From Phyllobacterium zundukense (GTDB lineage Bacteria > Pseudomonadota > Alphaproteobacteria > Rhizobiales > Rhizobiaceae), in NCBI RefSeq assembly GCF_002764115.1, contig NZ_CP017942.1:257001-321000 (forward strand): DNA of 64,000 nt. The letters run 5' to 3'. The notes under the pieces were generated by a model, which had not been told where the DNA came from, made no database searches, and saw nothing but the letters and a program-made list of their open reading frames with translations. Below, piece after piece: positions 7,902 to 16,384 of this stretch (position 1 is its first letter; every line of letters starts with the position of its first letter). A program made the translations under genes and the position numbers.

Positions 7902-9134
7902 ATGAAGAGTACGGTGCCACACACTCTTGCGTTTTTAATCGGCTTTTTTTTGCTCTTCGTCAACGTGTCTGAGCTGTCTGCTCAACAGACATCGACCGAC
8001 AAGAACGCAAAGCCAACGGTTGAAACGCAGATCGGTTACCTGCGTGCCTATGAACCGCAGCTGGCGCTTTCCGTTCTCGATATTCCTCCCCGCGACGAGG
8101 GTGTAGCCGGTGCCAGTGTCGCAATCAATGACAACAACACCACCGGAAAATTTCTTGGCCAGGCTTTCGCGCTCGACGTGGCGGAGACGAAGTTCGAGGC
8201 GGATGTCGTTCCTGTTTTCAAGGAAATGCTTGCCCGCGGCGACCGCTTCATCCTGACCGACATTTCGGCCAAGCAATTGCTGTCGATAGCCGACCTCGCG
8301 AAGGACAATGGTGTGCTGCTTTTCAATGTCGGCGCCACGGATGACATTCTGCGCGAGGAGCAATGCCGGTCCAACGTCTTCCACACGGCGCCAACACGCA
8401 CCATGCTGGCTGACGGCCTGGCTCAATACCTAGTCTGGAAACAATGGCGCAAATGGGTGCTGCTCTATGGCTCGCACGAACGCGATCAACTGTACGCTGA
8501 TGCCATTCGCCGCGCGGCGGCAAGGTTCGGTGCAACAATCGTCGAGGAGCGCCTGTACGAGGACAAGGGTAGCGCCCGTAGAACTGATACAGGCGTGATC
8601 CAGGTGCAAAAGCAGATGCCGGTCTTCACGCAAAACCTGCCTGAACATGACGTGGTGGTTGTGGCGGACGAGAGCGAGGTTTTCGGCAGCTATGTTCCCT
8701 ACCGGACATGGACACCACGTCCTGTTGCAGGAACGGCCGGACTTACTCCCTCGAGCTGGCATCCAGCCAGTGAACAATGGGGCGGCTCGCAGATCCAGAA
8801 CCGCTTCGACAAGGCGACCGGGCGCCGGATGCGGTCGAAAGACATGCAGGCCTGGACGGCAGTTCGAATATTGGGCGAAGCTGTCACGCGCACCAAGGGA
8901 AATGACCCGGCCCAAGTTGAAGCCTTCATCAAGGCGGACGAGTTTTCGATTGCAGCCTTCAAGGGACAGAAGGTTACGTTTCGAAACTGGAACTGGCAGT
9001 TGAGACAACCGATCCTGCTTGGCGACGCGCACGGCGTCGTCTCGACATCGCCGCAAGAAGGCTTCCTGCATCAATTTTCCGAGCTCGATACGTTGGGGAT
9101 CGACCGCCCGGAGACCAAGTGCAAGCTGAACTAA
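7902..9134 (+). CDS. PQQ-associated ABC transporter substrate-binding protein
   Basis: A 410-residue periplasmic protein with a signal peptide (hydrophobic core LAFLIGFFLLFV, cleavage near SELSAQQ) and a branched-chain-amino-acid-type binding fold. It matches the family repeatedly found with PQQ-dependent alcohol dehydrogenase systems. It opens a plus-strand operon followed by a beta-propeller, a cupredoxin-like protein, an ABC ATPase and permease, the usual PQQ-associated set. Several ATGs between 7875 and 7902 are possible starts and none has a good Shine-Dalgarno; 7902 gives the most typical signal peptide. The ligand is unknown. It is divergent from the methylofuran operon with about 160 bases between. 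Confidence 0.85.
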   Translation: MKSTVPHTLAFLIGFFLLFVNVSELSAQQTSTDKNAKPTVETQIGYLRAYEPQLALSVLDIPPRDEGVAGASVAINDNNTTGKFLGQAFALDVAETKFEADVVPVFKEMLARGDRFILTDISAKQLLSIADLAKDNGVLLFNVGATDDILREEQCRSNVFHTAPTRTMLADGLAQYLVWKQWRKWVLLYGSHERDQLYADAIRRAAARFGATIVEERLYEDKGSARRTDTGVIQVQKQMPVFTQNLPEHDVVVVADESEVFGSYVPYRTWTPRPVAGTAGLTPSSWHPASEQWGGSQIQNRFDKATGRRMRSKDMQAWTAVRILGEAVTRTKGNDPAQVEAFIKADEFSIAAFKGQKVTFRNWNWQLRQPILLGDAHGVVSTSPQEGFLHQFSELDTLGIDRPETKCKLN

Positions 9135-9156
9135 GAATCGTAATGGGAGGAAAGAA

Positions 9157-10131
9157 ATGCGACGACATTTGTGCTTGCTCGCTGCGACCGTGGCGCTGCC
9201 ATTCTTTGCACAGCCCGCATGGGCAAATATGGTCTACGTATCCAACGAGAAGGACAATACGGTAACCGTCGTCGATTCCGCAACGATGGAGGTGGTGAAG
9301 ACAATCGATGTCGGCCAGCGTCCACGCGGGATCACCATTTCGCATGACGGGAAACTGCTCTACGTCTGCGCTAGCGATGACGATACGGTGGAGATCATCG
9401 ACACCAGCACCAATGAGATCATCGGCTCGCTTCCGTCCGGACCCGACCCGGAGCTTTTCGTGCTGTCGCCCGACGGGAAGACGCTTTACGTCGCCAATGA
9501 GGACGACAATCTCGTCACGGTGATCGATGTCGAGTCGAAAGGCGTGATTGCGGAAATACCGGTGGGTGTCGAGCCGGAAGGCATGGGCATCAGCCCCGAT
9601 GGCAAGACCATGGTCAACACCTCCGAAACGACCAACATGGCGCATTTCATCGACACAACGACGCATGAGATAACCGATAACGTGCTCGTCGATTCCCGCC
9701 CACGCTTCGCACAATTCAAGCCAGATGGCTCGGAGGTCTGGGTATCCGCGGAGATTGGCGGGACTGTCTCGGTCATCGACAACAAAAAACGCGAGGTGAC
9801 GCACAAGATCACCTTCGAAATTCAGGGGCTACGAACCGAGCAGATCCAGCCAGTCGGCGTACGCATCACAGCCGACGGGAAGAAAGCCTATGTCGCGCTT
9901 GGTCCGGCCAATCGCGTTGCCGTCGTCAATGCGGAAACCTACGAAGTGGAGAAATACATACTGGTCGGCCAGCGGGTCTGGCAGTTGGCTTTCACGCCCG
10001 ACGGCAAGACCATCATCAGTACGAACGGTCTGTCCAACGACATTACTTTCATCGACACGGCGAGCGACGAGGCCGTCAAATCGGTGACGGTCGGGCAATT
10101 GCCATGGGGTGTGGCGGTATCTCCGAACTAA
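9157..10131 (+). CDS. PQQ-associated YVTN beta-propeller protein
   Basis: 324 residues with a signal peptide (ATVALPFFAQPAWA) and about seven repeats of the YVTN type, such as MVYVSNEKDNTVTVVDS, DGKLLYVCASDDDTVEIID and DGKTLYVANEDDNLVTVID. This is the propeller family associated with PQQ-dependent catabolism and the neighbouring ABC genes. It probably acts in the periplasm as a binding or scaffold protein; it does not carry the tryptophan-docking motifs of the quinoprotein dehydrogenases, so it is not itself expected to hold PQQ. A strong Shine-Dalgarno (GGGAGGAAAG) precedes the ATG. Confidence 0.88.
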   Translation: MRRHLCLLAATVALPFFAQPAWANMVYVSNEKDNTVTVVDSATMEVVKTIDVGQRPRGITISHDGKLLYVCASDDDTVEIIDTSTNEIIGSLPSGPDPELFVLSPDGKTLYVANEDDNLVTVIDVESKGVIAEIPVGVEPEGMGISPDGKTMVNTSETTNMAHFIDTTTHEITDNVLVDSRPRFAQFKPDGSEVWVSAEIGGTVSVIDNKKREVTHKITFEIQGLRTEQIQPVGVRITADGKKAYVALGPANRVAVVNAETYEVEKYILVGQRVWQLAFTPDGKTIISTNGLSNDITFIDTASDEAVKSVTVGQLPWGVAVSPN

Positions 10132-10159
10132 TTCAGAATTATCCAAAGGGAGGAATAAC

Positions 10160-10657
10160 ATGACGAACTATAAATCGCTCGCATTGGCTGCATTTCTCAG
10201 CATCGTCGTCGCCCAATCCTTCGCATTTGCGCAGGCGGATGACGATGATGACGACCAGGCTGCGCCTAAGCCCAACGCCGAGACGCAGGCAAAGACGCCC
10301 GCAGTCAGCCGCGCCAGCAAGAATGTGCCTGAGCTCATCCTTGGCTCGAAGACGGATGATTTTTCGGTGAACCAGAAAGATTTTGAACTGGTGGCCGGAC
10401 AGGGCTACCGCTGGAAGATCACTTCCGCTGCCGGTCTGGAGTACAAGTTCGTCACGGATCTTTTTCGCAATGTCTGGATGAACCAGATTGTCATCCATGA
10501 TCTCGAAGTGCACATGAACGGCGGGCCGGCCTGGCTTGAATTCGACGCGCCGGGCACAATCAACGTACAGTTCACGGCAGTGCGCCCCGGTGAATATACC
10601 TGGTCGGTTCCAGACCTTGCCGACAAGGGGATGAAGGGTAAGATAACGATCAAATAG
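10160..10657 (+). CDS. secreted cupredoxin-like protein with an Asp-rich N-terminus
   Basis: 165 residues from the ATG after AGGGAGGA. A signal peptide (AAFLSIVVAQSFAFA) is followed by a run of seven consecutive acidic residues interrupted only by A at its start (ADDDDDDDQ-like) and a Pro/Ala linker, then a beta-rich domain of about 100 residues ending GEYTWSVPDLADKGMKGKITIK, which resembles the end of cupredoxin folds. The usual copper ligands are not clearly complete: His residues are present (IHDLEVHM) but no Cys follows. It sits between the propeller and ABC ATPase genes of the PQQ-associated operon. Function unknown; the acidic run could bind cations. Confidence 0.75.
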   Translation: MTNYKSLALAAFLSIVVAQSFAFAQADDDDDDQAAPKPNAETQAKTPAVSRASKNVPELILGSKTDDFSVNQKDFELVAGQGYRWKITSAAGLEYKFVTDLFRNVWMNQIVIHDLEVHMNGGPAWLEFDAPGTINVQFTAVRPGEYTWSVPDLADKGMKGKITIK

Positions 10658-10710
10658 GCGTCAGACAGTCTCTGACTGACAGCTGCATAAGGTGCCAAGG
10701 GTGGAGCGCG

Positions 10711-11517
10711 ATGGGTACGAATGCCGGATTGACCAACGTTCAAGGCAAATCATTGCCGGAAGCCGATGTTCCGGCACTTGACCTGGCCGCAGTGAGCTAC
10801 GCCTACGGGAAACGGCAGGCGCTGGACGACATTTCTTTTTCCATAGCACCTGGCCGTTTTGCCGTGCTGCTCGGATTGAACGGGGCTGGCAAGACGACAC
10901 TGTTTTCGTTGATCAGTCACCTCTTCGCTACCCGAAATGGCAGGATCCAGGTGTTTGGTCACGATATCAATCGCAGGCCGGGTGATGCGCTACGGCGCCT
11001 CGGGATCGTATTTCAGGCACGAACACTCGATCTCGACCTCTCGGTGCACCAGAACCTGTCCTACCATGCATCGCTGCACGGGATCGGAGCGCGTGAAGCG
11101 AACCAGCGCATTCACGAGCTTCTGCAGTCGATTGACATGAGTGACCGCCTCTACGAAAAGGCCCGCAGTCTGTCCGGCGGACAGATCAGGCGTATCGAGA
11201 TCGTGCGGGCCCTGCTGCACCAGCCATCGCTGCTGCTTCTCGATGAAGCAACGGTTGGACTCGATATTAAGTCGCGCGCAACGATTCTCGCTGATATCCG
11301 CAAGCTGGTGCAAGACAATGGGATCAGCGTTCTCTGGGCCACGCACCTGATCGATGAGGTCGGTCATGCCGATCAGGTCATCGTGTTCGACAGGGGCAGA
11401 CTGGTAGCCAATGGCGCGGTGAAAGATGTGGTCAAGGCGGCGGGAGCCGAGACGATCAATGAAGCCTTTTCGCGACTTACCGGTATCGTCACCTTCACTC
11501 CAGGGCACAGGCCATGA
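10711..11517 (+). CDS. PQQ-associated ABC transporter ATP-binding protein
   Basis: 268 residues with Walker A (GLNGAGKTT), the ABC signature (SLSGGQIRR) and Walker B (LLLLDEATVG), then a switch His in ATHLIDE. It resembles the ATPase of the transporter found with PQQ-dependent alcohol dehydrogenases such as the Pseudomonas ped/exa loci. Its stop overlaps the permease start by 4 bases, so they form one exporter/importer of the ABC-2 type. Substrate is not known. Confidence 0.9.
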   Translation: MGTNAGLTNVQGKSLPEADVPALDLAAVSYAYGKRQALDDISFSIAPGRFAVLLGLNGAGKTTLFSLISHLFATRNGRIQVFGHDINRRPGDALRRLGIVFQARTLDLDLSVHQNLSYHASLHGIGAREANQRIHELLQSIDMSDRLYEKARSLSGGQIRRIEIVRALLHQPSLLLLDEATVGLDIKSRATILADIRKLVQDNGISVLWATHLIDEVGHADQVIVFDRGRLVANGAVKDVVKAAGAETINEAFSRLTGIVTFTPGHRP

Positions 11518-12380
11518 CTGACATCACAGATCACGGCCAGATTGCGCGACCAGCGGTGCGGAAGCGCTTCGGCGTGATGCAATATCTGGTCTGTCTCAAG
11601 GGCATTCTCATTCGCGAGGGTTTGCGCTACCTCAATCAGCGCGAGCGCTTCATCTCGTCGCTTGTCCGGCCACTGCTGTGGCTTTTCATCTTCGCGGCAG
11701 GGTTCCGGCAGGTGCTCGGCGTTTCGATCATTCCGCCCTATCAGACCTATGTGCTCTACGAGGTCTATATCACACCCGGTCTTTGCGGGATGATCCTGCT
11801 GTTCAGCGGCATGCAATCATCGCTCTCGATGGTCTATGACCGGGAGATGGGCAACATGCGCACGCTGCTTGTCAGTCCGTTCCCGCGCTGGTTCCTCTTG
11901 GTGTCCAAACTTCTGGCCGGGGTCGCCGTTTCGATCATCCAGGTCTATGCATTTCTGTTCATCGCCTGGTTCTGGGGCGTTAAGGCGCCTGTGTCCGGCT
12001 ATTTCCTGACACTACCAGCGCTCTTCCTTGCCGGTATGATGCTGGGTGCGCTGGGCATGCTGCTCTCCTCGCTGGTCAAGCAGCTCGAGAATTTCGCCGG
12101 CATCATGAACTTCGTGATCTTCCCGATGTATTTCGCGTCGTCGGCGCTTTACCCGCTCTGGCGGGTACAGGAGGCAAGCCCCCTCCTCTACAAGATATGC
12201 CTGCTCAATCCCTTCACCTACGCGGTCGAACTCATCCGGTTTGCCTTCTACGGGCAGATCGAATGGACCTCGCTCGCCGTAGTCTGCGGCTTTACCGTCG
12301 TCTTCATTGCAGGCGCCATTATTGCCTATGACCCGTCACGCGGTCTCGTTATCAAAAAGCAGGAGGGCGGAAACAATTGA
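11514..12380 (+). CDS. PQQ-associated ABC-2 type permease
   Basis: 288 residues with about six membrane segments (LLWLFIFAAGF, MILLFSGMQ, YAFLFIAWFWG, FLAGMMLGALGMLL, MNFVIFPMYFAS, VVCGFTVVFIAGAIIAY) in the ABC-2 transporter pattern. It partners the preceding ATPase, whose gene it overlaps. The family is the PedC-like permease of PQQ-linked alcohol oxidation loci. The next gene begins within its stop codon. Confidence 0.88.
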   Translation: MTDITDHGQIARPAVRKRFGVMQYLVCLKGILIREGLRYLNQRERFISSLVRPLLWLFIFAAGFRQVLGVSIIPPYQTYVLYEVYITPGLCGMILLFSGMQSSLSMVYDREMGNMRTLLVSPFPRWFLLVSKLLAGVAVSIIQVYAFLFIAWFWGVKAPVSGYFLTLPALFLAGMMLGALGMLLSSLVKQLENFAGIMNFVIFPMYFASSALYPLWRVQEASPLLYKICLLNPFTYAVELIRFAFYGQIEWTSLAVVCGFTVVFIAGAIIAYDPSRGLVIKKQEGGNN

Positions 12381-13012
12381 AACGATTACGCATCATCATC
12401 GGTGCTTCTGCCGGCCTCCTCCTGCTTGTTGCGTCACCCGACACAACGTTTTCGGCAGCAAGCAATGACCCCAGCTGGCCATGCATCCAGCGCAAGGTAC
12501 CGGAACTTTCAGTTGGTCAGGTATGGAACGGCCCCGACATCCCGGAAGCTGCGAAAAACTGGAATGCCGATCCGACGATCGATGACCTGGTTGGCGAATT
12601 GGCGGCGCGGCGCAACCCGGTCGATGTGGCGCAAAAGCAGATCGTCGAATTTGCTGCCGGTCTGCCGAAGGACCAGGTGAACGACAAGCTCTATATGCTG
12701 TTCCAGGGACTGTTCGATACGCTGAACCGGGAGCGCGAACAGGTGATTTCCGGCATTTCGCGTTATGCCGGCAAACAACGCGACCTTGCTGCCGATCTGC
12801 GCAAGGAGGCTTCCGAAATCGATGCGATGCGTGCCAAGCCGGATACCAATCCGGAGGAACTGGACCGTCGCGACGAGCGGCTGAAATGGGAAACCCGCAT
12901 TTTCGAGGAACGGGTGCAATCCTTGACCTATGTCTGCGAGGTCCCAACGATCATCGAACAGCGGCTCTACGGCCTGTCAAAAACCATCGGCCAGTCGATG
13001 ATCAAGCAATAG
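12377..13012 (+). CDS. periplasmic alpha-helical protein of the PQQ-associated operon
   Basis: 211 residues from a TTG start that overlaps the permease stop by 4 bases. A signal peptide (IIIGASAGLLLLVASPDTTFSA) is followed by WPCIQRKVPELSVGQVWNGP and a long charged helical region (about residues 95-190) likely to form coiled coil. Two cysteines remain in the mature protein (WPC and YVC). No enzymatic motif is visible. The same type of protein follows the permease in other PQQ-associated operons, so it may be an accessory of that transporter. Its end overlaps the end of convergent pqqE by 11 bases. Confidence 0.7.
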   Translation: MKRLRIIIGASAGLLLLVASPDTTFSAASNDPSWPCIQRKVPELSVGQVWNGPDIPEAAKNWNADPTIDDLVGELAARRNPVDVAQKQIVEFAAGLPKDQVNDKLYMLFQGLFDTLNREREQVISGISRYAGKQRDLAADLRKEASEIDAMRAKPDTNPEELDRRDERLKWETRIFEERVQSLTYVCEVPTIIEQRLYGLSKTIGQSMIKQ

Positions 13013-14126
13013 GTTCGACACTGCGGCCGATACGGCGGTAGGTGAATGCATCCGATCCAGCATCGGCTGACTTCGTATCCGTCGCTTCCTTGATCAGTGC
13101 TCCCATCCGCGCATGCAGCGGAGATTTGATGCAGGCGGGATCGGTCGCCGCAGCGTCGCCGGCGATTGCCATCGCCTGACAGCGGCAGCCACCCCAGTCG
13201 ATCTCCTGGCGCTCGCAGCTCCGGCATGGCTCCTGCATCCAATCCGTCCCGCGAAAAGCATTGAACGCCGATGATTCATGCCAGATCCGGCTGAGATCCC
13301 AATCGCCGAAGCGCTCGAAACTTAGGGATTTGATCGTGCCGGCGGCATGGCACGGAAGGACCGTACCGTCTGGCGCAACCATAAACGCGTCGCGCGCCCA
13401 GCCACCCATGCATGGCTTCGGGTAAATGGCGAAATAGTCGGGCGTGACGAAGTCGATCGTCATGATGCCGCGCAACCGCTCCTGCGCTTCCTCGACGATC
13501 TCAACCTGCCGCTCGACGGCTTCGCGTTCCGGCATCAATGCCTGGCGGTTGAGAAGCGCCCACCCAGCATATTGCACATTGGCGATTTCCAGCCGTTCTG
13601 CGCCGAGGGACAGCGCGAGCGCGATGAAATCCGGCACTTCCTCCATGTTGTGACGGTGGATCGGCGCATTGATCGTCAGCGGCAGGCCGATCTCCCGTAC
13701 GCGTCTGGCTGTTTCAAGTTTTTTCTCATGGGCGCCGCGAGAATTGCCGATCTTTTCCGTCGTCGCCGCAAAGGCACCCTGGAAACTGAGCTGGATATGA
13801 TCGAGGCCTGCCTCTGCGAAGGCTTCAATTCGGCCCTCGGCAATTCCAACGCCCGCTGTGATGAGATTGGTATAGACACCGCGCCCGGCGAGACTGGCAA
13901 TCAGCTCGGCAAGATCGGTTCGCAAGGTTGGTTCGCCGCCAGAAAGGTGGACCTGCAGGACACCCAGATCTGCTGCCTGCTCGAACAACGAAATCCAGCC
14001 CTGCGTGTCCATTTCACGATTGGCCTTCAAAAGTTCGACGGGATTGGAGCAATAGGCGCATTGCAGCGGGCAGCGATGCGTCAATTCCGCCAGCATGCCG
14101 ATCGGGGGTAGAACAGGTTCCGTCAT
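13002..14126 (-). CDS. pqqE: PQQ biosynthesis radical SAM protein PqqE
   Basis: 374 residues from ATG 14126, whose ATGA overlaps the pqqD stop. The radical SAM cluster motif is in THRCPLQCAYCSNP near residue 19, HLSGGEPTLR follows, and the C-terminal SPASM region carries further Cys groups (CMGGW, CHAAG, CRSCERQEIDWGGCRCQ). PqqE forms the Glu-Tyr carbon-carbon bond in the PqqA peptide, with PqqD as peptide chaperone. It is the last gene of pqqABCDE and its end overlaps a convergent gene. Confidence 0.97.
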   Translation of the reverse strand: MTEPVLPPIGMLAELTHRCPLQCAYCSNPVELLKANREMDTQGWISLFEQAADLGVLQVHLSGGEPTLRTDLAELIASLAGRGVYTNLITAGVGIAEGRIEAFAEAGLDHIQLSFQGAFAATTEKIGNSRGAHEKKLETARRVREIGLPLTINAPIHRHNMEEVPDFIALALSLGAERLEIANVQYAGWALLNRQALMPEREAVERQVEIVEEAQERLRGIMTIDFVTPDYFAIYPKPCMGGWARDAFMVAPDGTVLPCHAAGTIKSLSFERFGDWDLSRIWHESSAFNAFRGTDWMQEPCRSCERQEIDWGGCRCQAMAIAGDAAATDPACIKSPLHARMGALIKEATDTKSADAGSDAFTYRRIGRSVEPIA

Positions 14127-14422
14127 AGCGTCACCAGAAACTTGTCGGACCATTCCTGGAGAAAGCCGGTCACATCCGGCGTAATCTCCGCTTCGTCCGC
14201 TCCATATTGATCGCCCAGCAGGGCAATCATCTGCGCCACGCTGTACCGGCCGTCACAGAGCCGCAGGATGTCGAGACTGACTTCGTTCGGCCAGAACACC
14301 CGCTCCGGCGACAAGAGCGCCCACGCTCCGCGCACCCTATCATACTGCAGCCGCACATGCCGCTTCAAAACCGGTTTCGATTGCATCGACAGAACTGTGC
14401 GAACGCGGGTTGTCTCGATCAT
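14123..14422 (-). CDS. pqqD: PQQ biosynthesis peptide chaperone PqqD
   Basis: 99 residues, the usual size for free-standing PqqD. Features of the family are KPVLKRHVRLQYDRVRGAWALLSPERVFWPNEVSLDIL split over the winged-helix peptide-binding fold and a C-terminal EITPDVTGFLQEWSDK helix. It presents PqqA to PqqE. Overlaps pqqC upstream and pqqE downstream by 4 bases each. In some methylotrophs pqqC and pqqD are fused; here they are separate. Confidence 0.95.
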   Translation of the reverse strand: MIETTRVRTVLSMQSKPVLKRHVRLQYDRVRGAWALLSPERVFWPNEVSLDILRLCDGRYSVAQMIALLGDQYGADEAEITPDVTGFLQEWSDKFLVTL

Positions 14423-15174
14423 GCCGCCTCCGGATCAAAGGCACCGGGCGGAATATTGCCCTTCTCACCATAGGCATGAGCCAGAGCATCCAGCATCGCC
14501 CACAGTACGTCGCACTTGAAGACCAGGGCGTCGATCACTGCCTGCTGCCTTTCAGGATTGTCGGCATGGTTCATCACATAGGCCAGCGCGAAATCGGAGT
14601 CGCGCGACGCCTGGGTCGGGCGCTTGTCGAAATAGGCGAGAATATCCGCGGTCACATAGTCATACTTCGCCAGCATGGCCGGAACCCTCTCACCGATGAT
14701 AACCGGCGAGAAGAGTTCGGTGAGTGACGATGCAACAGCCTCGAGCAGTGTGCGATTGGTACAGAAGGAAAGATAAGCGCCGACAGCAAACCGTGTGGCG
14801 GGCAGCGCGAGTTTTTCACTCTTGACGGCGTCGGCATCGAGGCCAAGGCCCGTCGCCAGCTTCAGCCAGCGGGCGATACCGCCATTCCAGCCATCGCTGC
14901 CGTCATGATCTTCGACCCGCTTGCGCCATTCCGCACGAAATTCCGGATCGTCGGAGCGCGCGATGATCATCGCATCCTTGCGTGGAATGACGGACTGGTA
15001 GCAATAGCGGTTAAGTGCCCAGGCCTGCATCTGCGCTTTCGTCAAGGCACCGCTCATCATCTGGTGATGGAATGGATGCCGATTGTGGTAACGGGCAGCG
15101 CCCACCTCCCGCAGCACTGCTTCAAGACCAGCCGGTGACAATCCATTGCGCGCCGCATCGCCAAATTCGCTCAA
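14419..15174 (-). CDS. pqqC: pyrroloquinoline-quinone synthase PqqC
   Basis: 251 residues of the TenA/PqqC all-helical oxidase family. RYHNRHPFHHQMMSGALTKAQMQAWALNRYCYQ at the N-terminus (read in pieces) and RVEDHDGSDGWNGGIARWLKLATGLG in the middle are the expected conserved stretches. PqqC performs the last ring closure and eight-electron oxidation to PQQ. Overlaps pqqB and pqqD by 4 bases. Confidence 0.97.
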   Translation of the reverse strand: MSEFGDAARNGLSPAGLEAVLREVGAARYHNRHPFHHQMMSGALTKAQMQAWALNRYCYQSVIPRKDAMIIARSDDPEFRAEWRKRVEDHDGSDGWNGGIARWLKLATGLGLDADAVKSEKLALPATRFAVGAYLSFCTNRTLLEAVASSLTELFSPVIIGERVPAMLAKYDYVTADILAYFDKRPTQASRDSDFALAYVMNHADNPERQQAVIDALVFKCDVLWAMLDALAHAYGEKGNIPPGAFDPEAA

Positions 15175-16109
15175 AGCCGAACCTCCATGCCGTCATAGGC
15201 TACTTCCCATCCCGCCTCATTTACTGCCGCATGTTCGGGCGAGGTTTCGTCGAGAATTGGATTGGTATTGTTGATGTGAACATAGACCCGCCGCTTGATG
15301 CCAATATCCGCCAAGGAAACCATCGAGCCATCCTCACCAGAAATGTGTAAATGGCCCATGCGCGCGCCGGTCTTTGCTCCCACACCCGCAGTGATCATTT
15401 CGTCATCGGTGAAGACGGTTCCGTCGAAGAGAAGGCAATCGGCACCCGACAGTCGTTGCGTCAGGGAGTGATCGATGCGCGCGCAACCCGGAATATAGAA
15501 CGCCGCACGATCATCTGCCCGCGAAGAAATGCGCAACCCAATCGTATCGCCCTCCTCCGTGCCAAAACCATTGACCGCCTTGGTCTGGTCTTCGAGAAAC
15601 AGGGCCACCTTGCCGGGTACGGCGAATGTTTCAACGATGATGCCGGTGGGCTCGCCGTTCACACCTATGATGTCGGTCTGTTCGCCCAGAACGAGTTGAC
15701 ACCGCTGGACGACGGAACGGTCGAGAACGTTGAAAATAGAATTGGCTTCGAGGACCTGCAGCACACGGCGCGTCGCATAGATGACGAAAGGTTCGCGCTC
15801 GCGCAGGCTAAGCAGCCCGGCAATGTGATCGACATCGGCATTGGTCAGAATAACCGCCCGGATCGGTGTTGCGCGCAGCGGACCCTCGACTCGGGGCTGA
15901 AGCTCCGGCGTTGCCGCGATCTGCTGGCGGATGTCGGGAGATGCGTTGAACAAGACCCAGTCACTCCCGTTCACGCTGGCAGCAAGGCTGGATTGGGTCC
16001 GGGGTCGAATGTTCGTTTCGCCGTTCCACGCTCCACGGCTCAATCGGTAATTGCAATTCCATTGCGGAAATCCACCCCCTGCCGCGGAGCCGATGATTTT
16101 CAATCGCAT
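15171..16109 (-). CDS. pqqB: PQQ biosynthesis metallo-beta-lactamase-fold protein PqqB
   Basis: From ATG 16109, 312 residues. The N-terminus MRLKIIGSAAGGGFPQWNC is diagnostic, and NADVDHIAGLLSLRE gives the metal site of the beta-lactamase fold. PqqB hydroxylates the cross-linked Glu-Tyr intermediate. A GAGGGA box lies about a dozen bases before the ATG. It is separated from pqqA by 98 bases that contain a strong hairpin, so its expression may be lower than that of pqqA. Confidence 0.96.
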   Translation of the reverse strand: MRLKIIGSAAGGGFPQWNCNYRLSRGAWNGETNIRPRTQSSLAASVNGSDWVLFNASPDIRQQIAATPELQPRVEGPLRATPIRAVILTNADVDHIAGLLSLREREPFVIYATRRVLQVLEANSIFNVLDRSVVQRCQLVLGEQTDIIGVNGEPTGIIVETFAVPGKVALFLEDQTKAVNGFGTEEGDTIGLRISSRADDRAAFYIPGCARIDHSLTQRLSGADCLLFDGTVFTDDEMITAGVGAKTGARMGHLHISGEDGSMVSLADIGIKRRVYVHINNTNPILDETSPEHAAVNEAGWEVAYDGMEVRL

Positions 16110-16167
16110 TACGGGCAAATTTCCCTCTGCCGGAAACACGTTTCCAGCGCCATCATCGAACCCAAGT

Positions 16168-16196
16168 CGCCCCGCGCAATCAGATCACGCAGGGCG
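16168..16196 (-). terminator. pqqA-pqqB intergenic hairpin
   Basis: On the minus strand a 9-pair stem (CGCCCTGCG with CGCGGGGCG, one G-U pair) encloses a loop of about 10 bases, starting 11 bases after the pqqA stop. No T run follows. Its place between the tiny precursor gene and pqqB suggests an attenuator or mRNA processing element. Confidence 0.6.
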
Positions 16197-16207
16197 ATGG
16201 TTGGAGT

Positions 16208-16303
16208 TTACTTCTTCGCTTTCAGTTCGGCTGGCAGGTAACGGGAAAGTTCCATCCCTGCAGCAACCTGGCACATGGTAGGCTTCGTCCATGTTTTCTT
16301 CAT
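16208..16303 (-). CDS. pqqA: PQQ precursor peptide PqqA
   Basis: A 31-residue peptide, too short for most gene finders. It begins MKKTWTKPTMCQVAAG and ends LPAELKAKK; the motif MELSRYLP contains the Glu and Tyr (E-x3-Y) that become PQQ. A strong Shine-Dalgarno (GGAGGAAAGC) precedes the ATG. It lies directly upstream of pqqBCDE on the same strand. Confidence 0.97.
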   Translation of the reverse strand: MKKTWTKPTMCQVAAGMELSRYLPAELKAKK

Positions 16304-16322
16304 GCTTTCCTCCTTCTCATTC

Positions 16323-16344
16323 AAAGATCAGAGATCTGATCTTT
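16323..16344. promoter_or_regulatory. 22-base palindrome in the pqqA leader
   Basis: Perfect inverted repeat with 10-base arms (AAAGATCAGA / TCTGATCTTT) around GA, ending 20 bases upstream of the pqqA ATG. It could be an operator for a dimeric regulator or, on RNA, a hairpin with few loop bases. It lies in the gap after the rhodanese-like gene. Confidence 0.6.
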
Positions 16345-16384
16345 TCTCTCCGGCATCATACGCCACCCTGGCGCAGGATTGGAA

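Noticed and set aside
10160..10657. Lanmodulin-like protein
   Set aside because: The acidic run is not an EF-hand (no DxDxDG spacing); fold appears beta-rich, so the name was not used.
15351..16241. 296-codon open frame opposite pqqB and pqqA
   Set aside because: Antisense to certain genes, no ribosome site or motifs.
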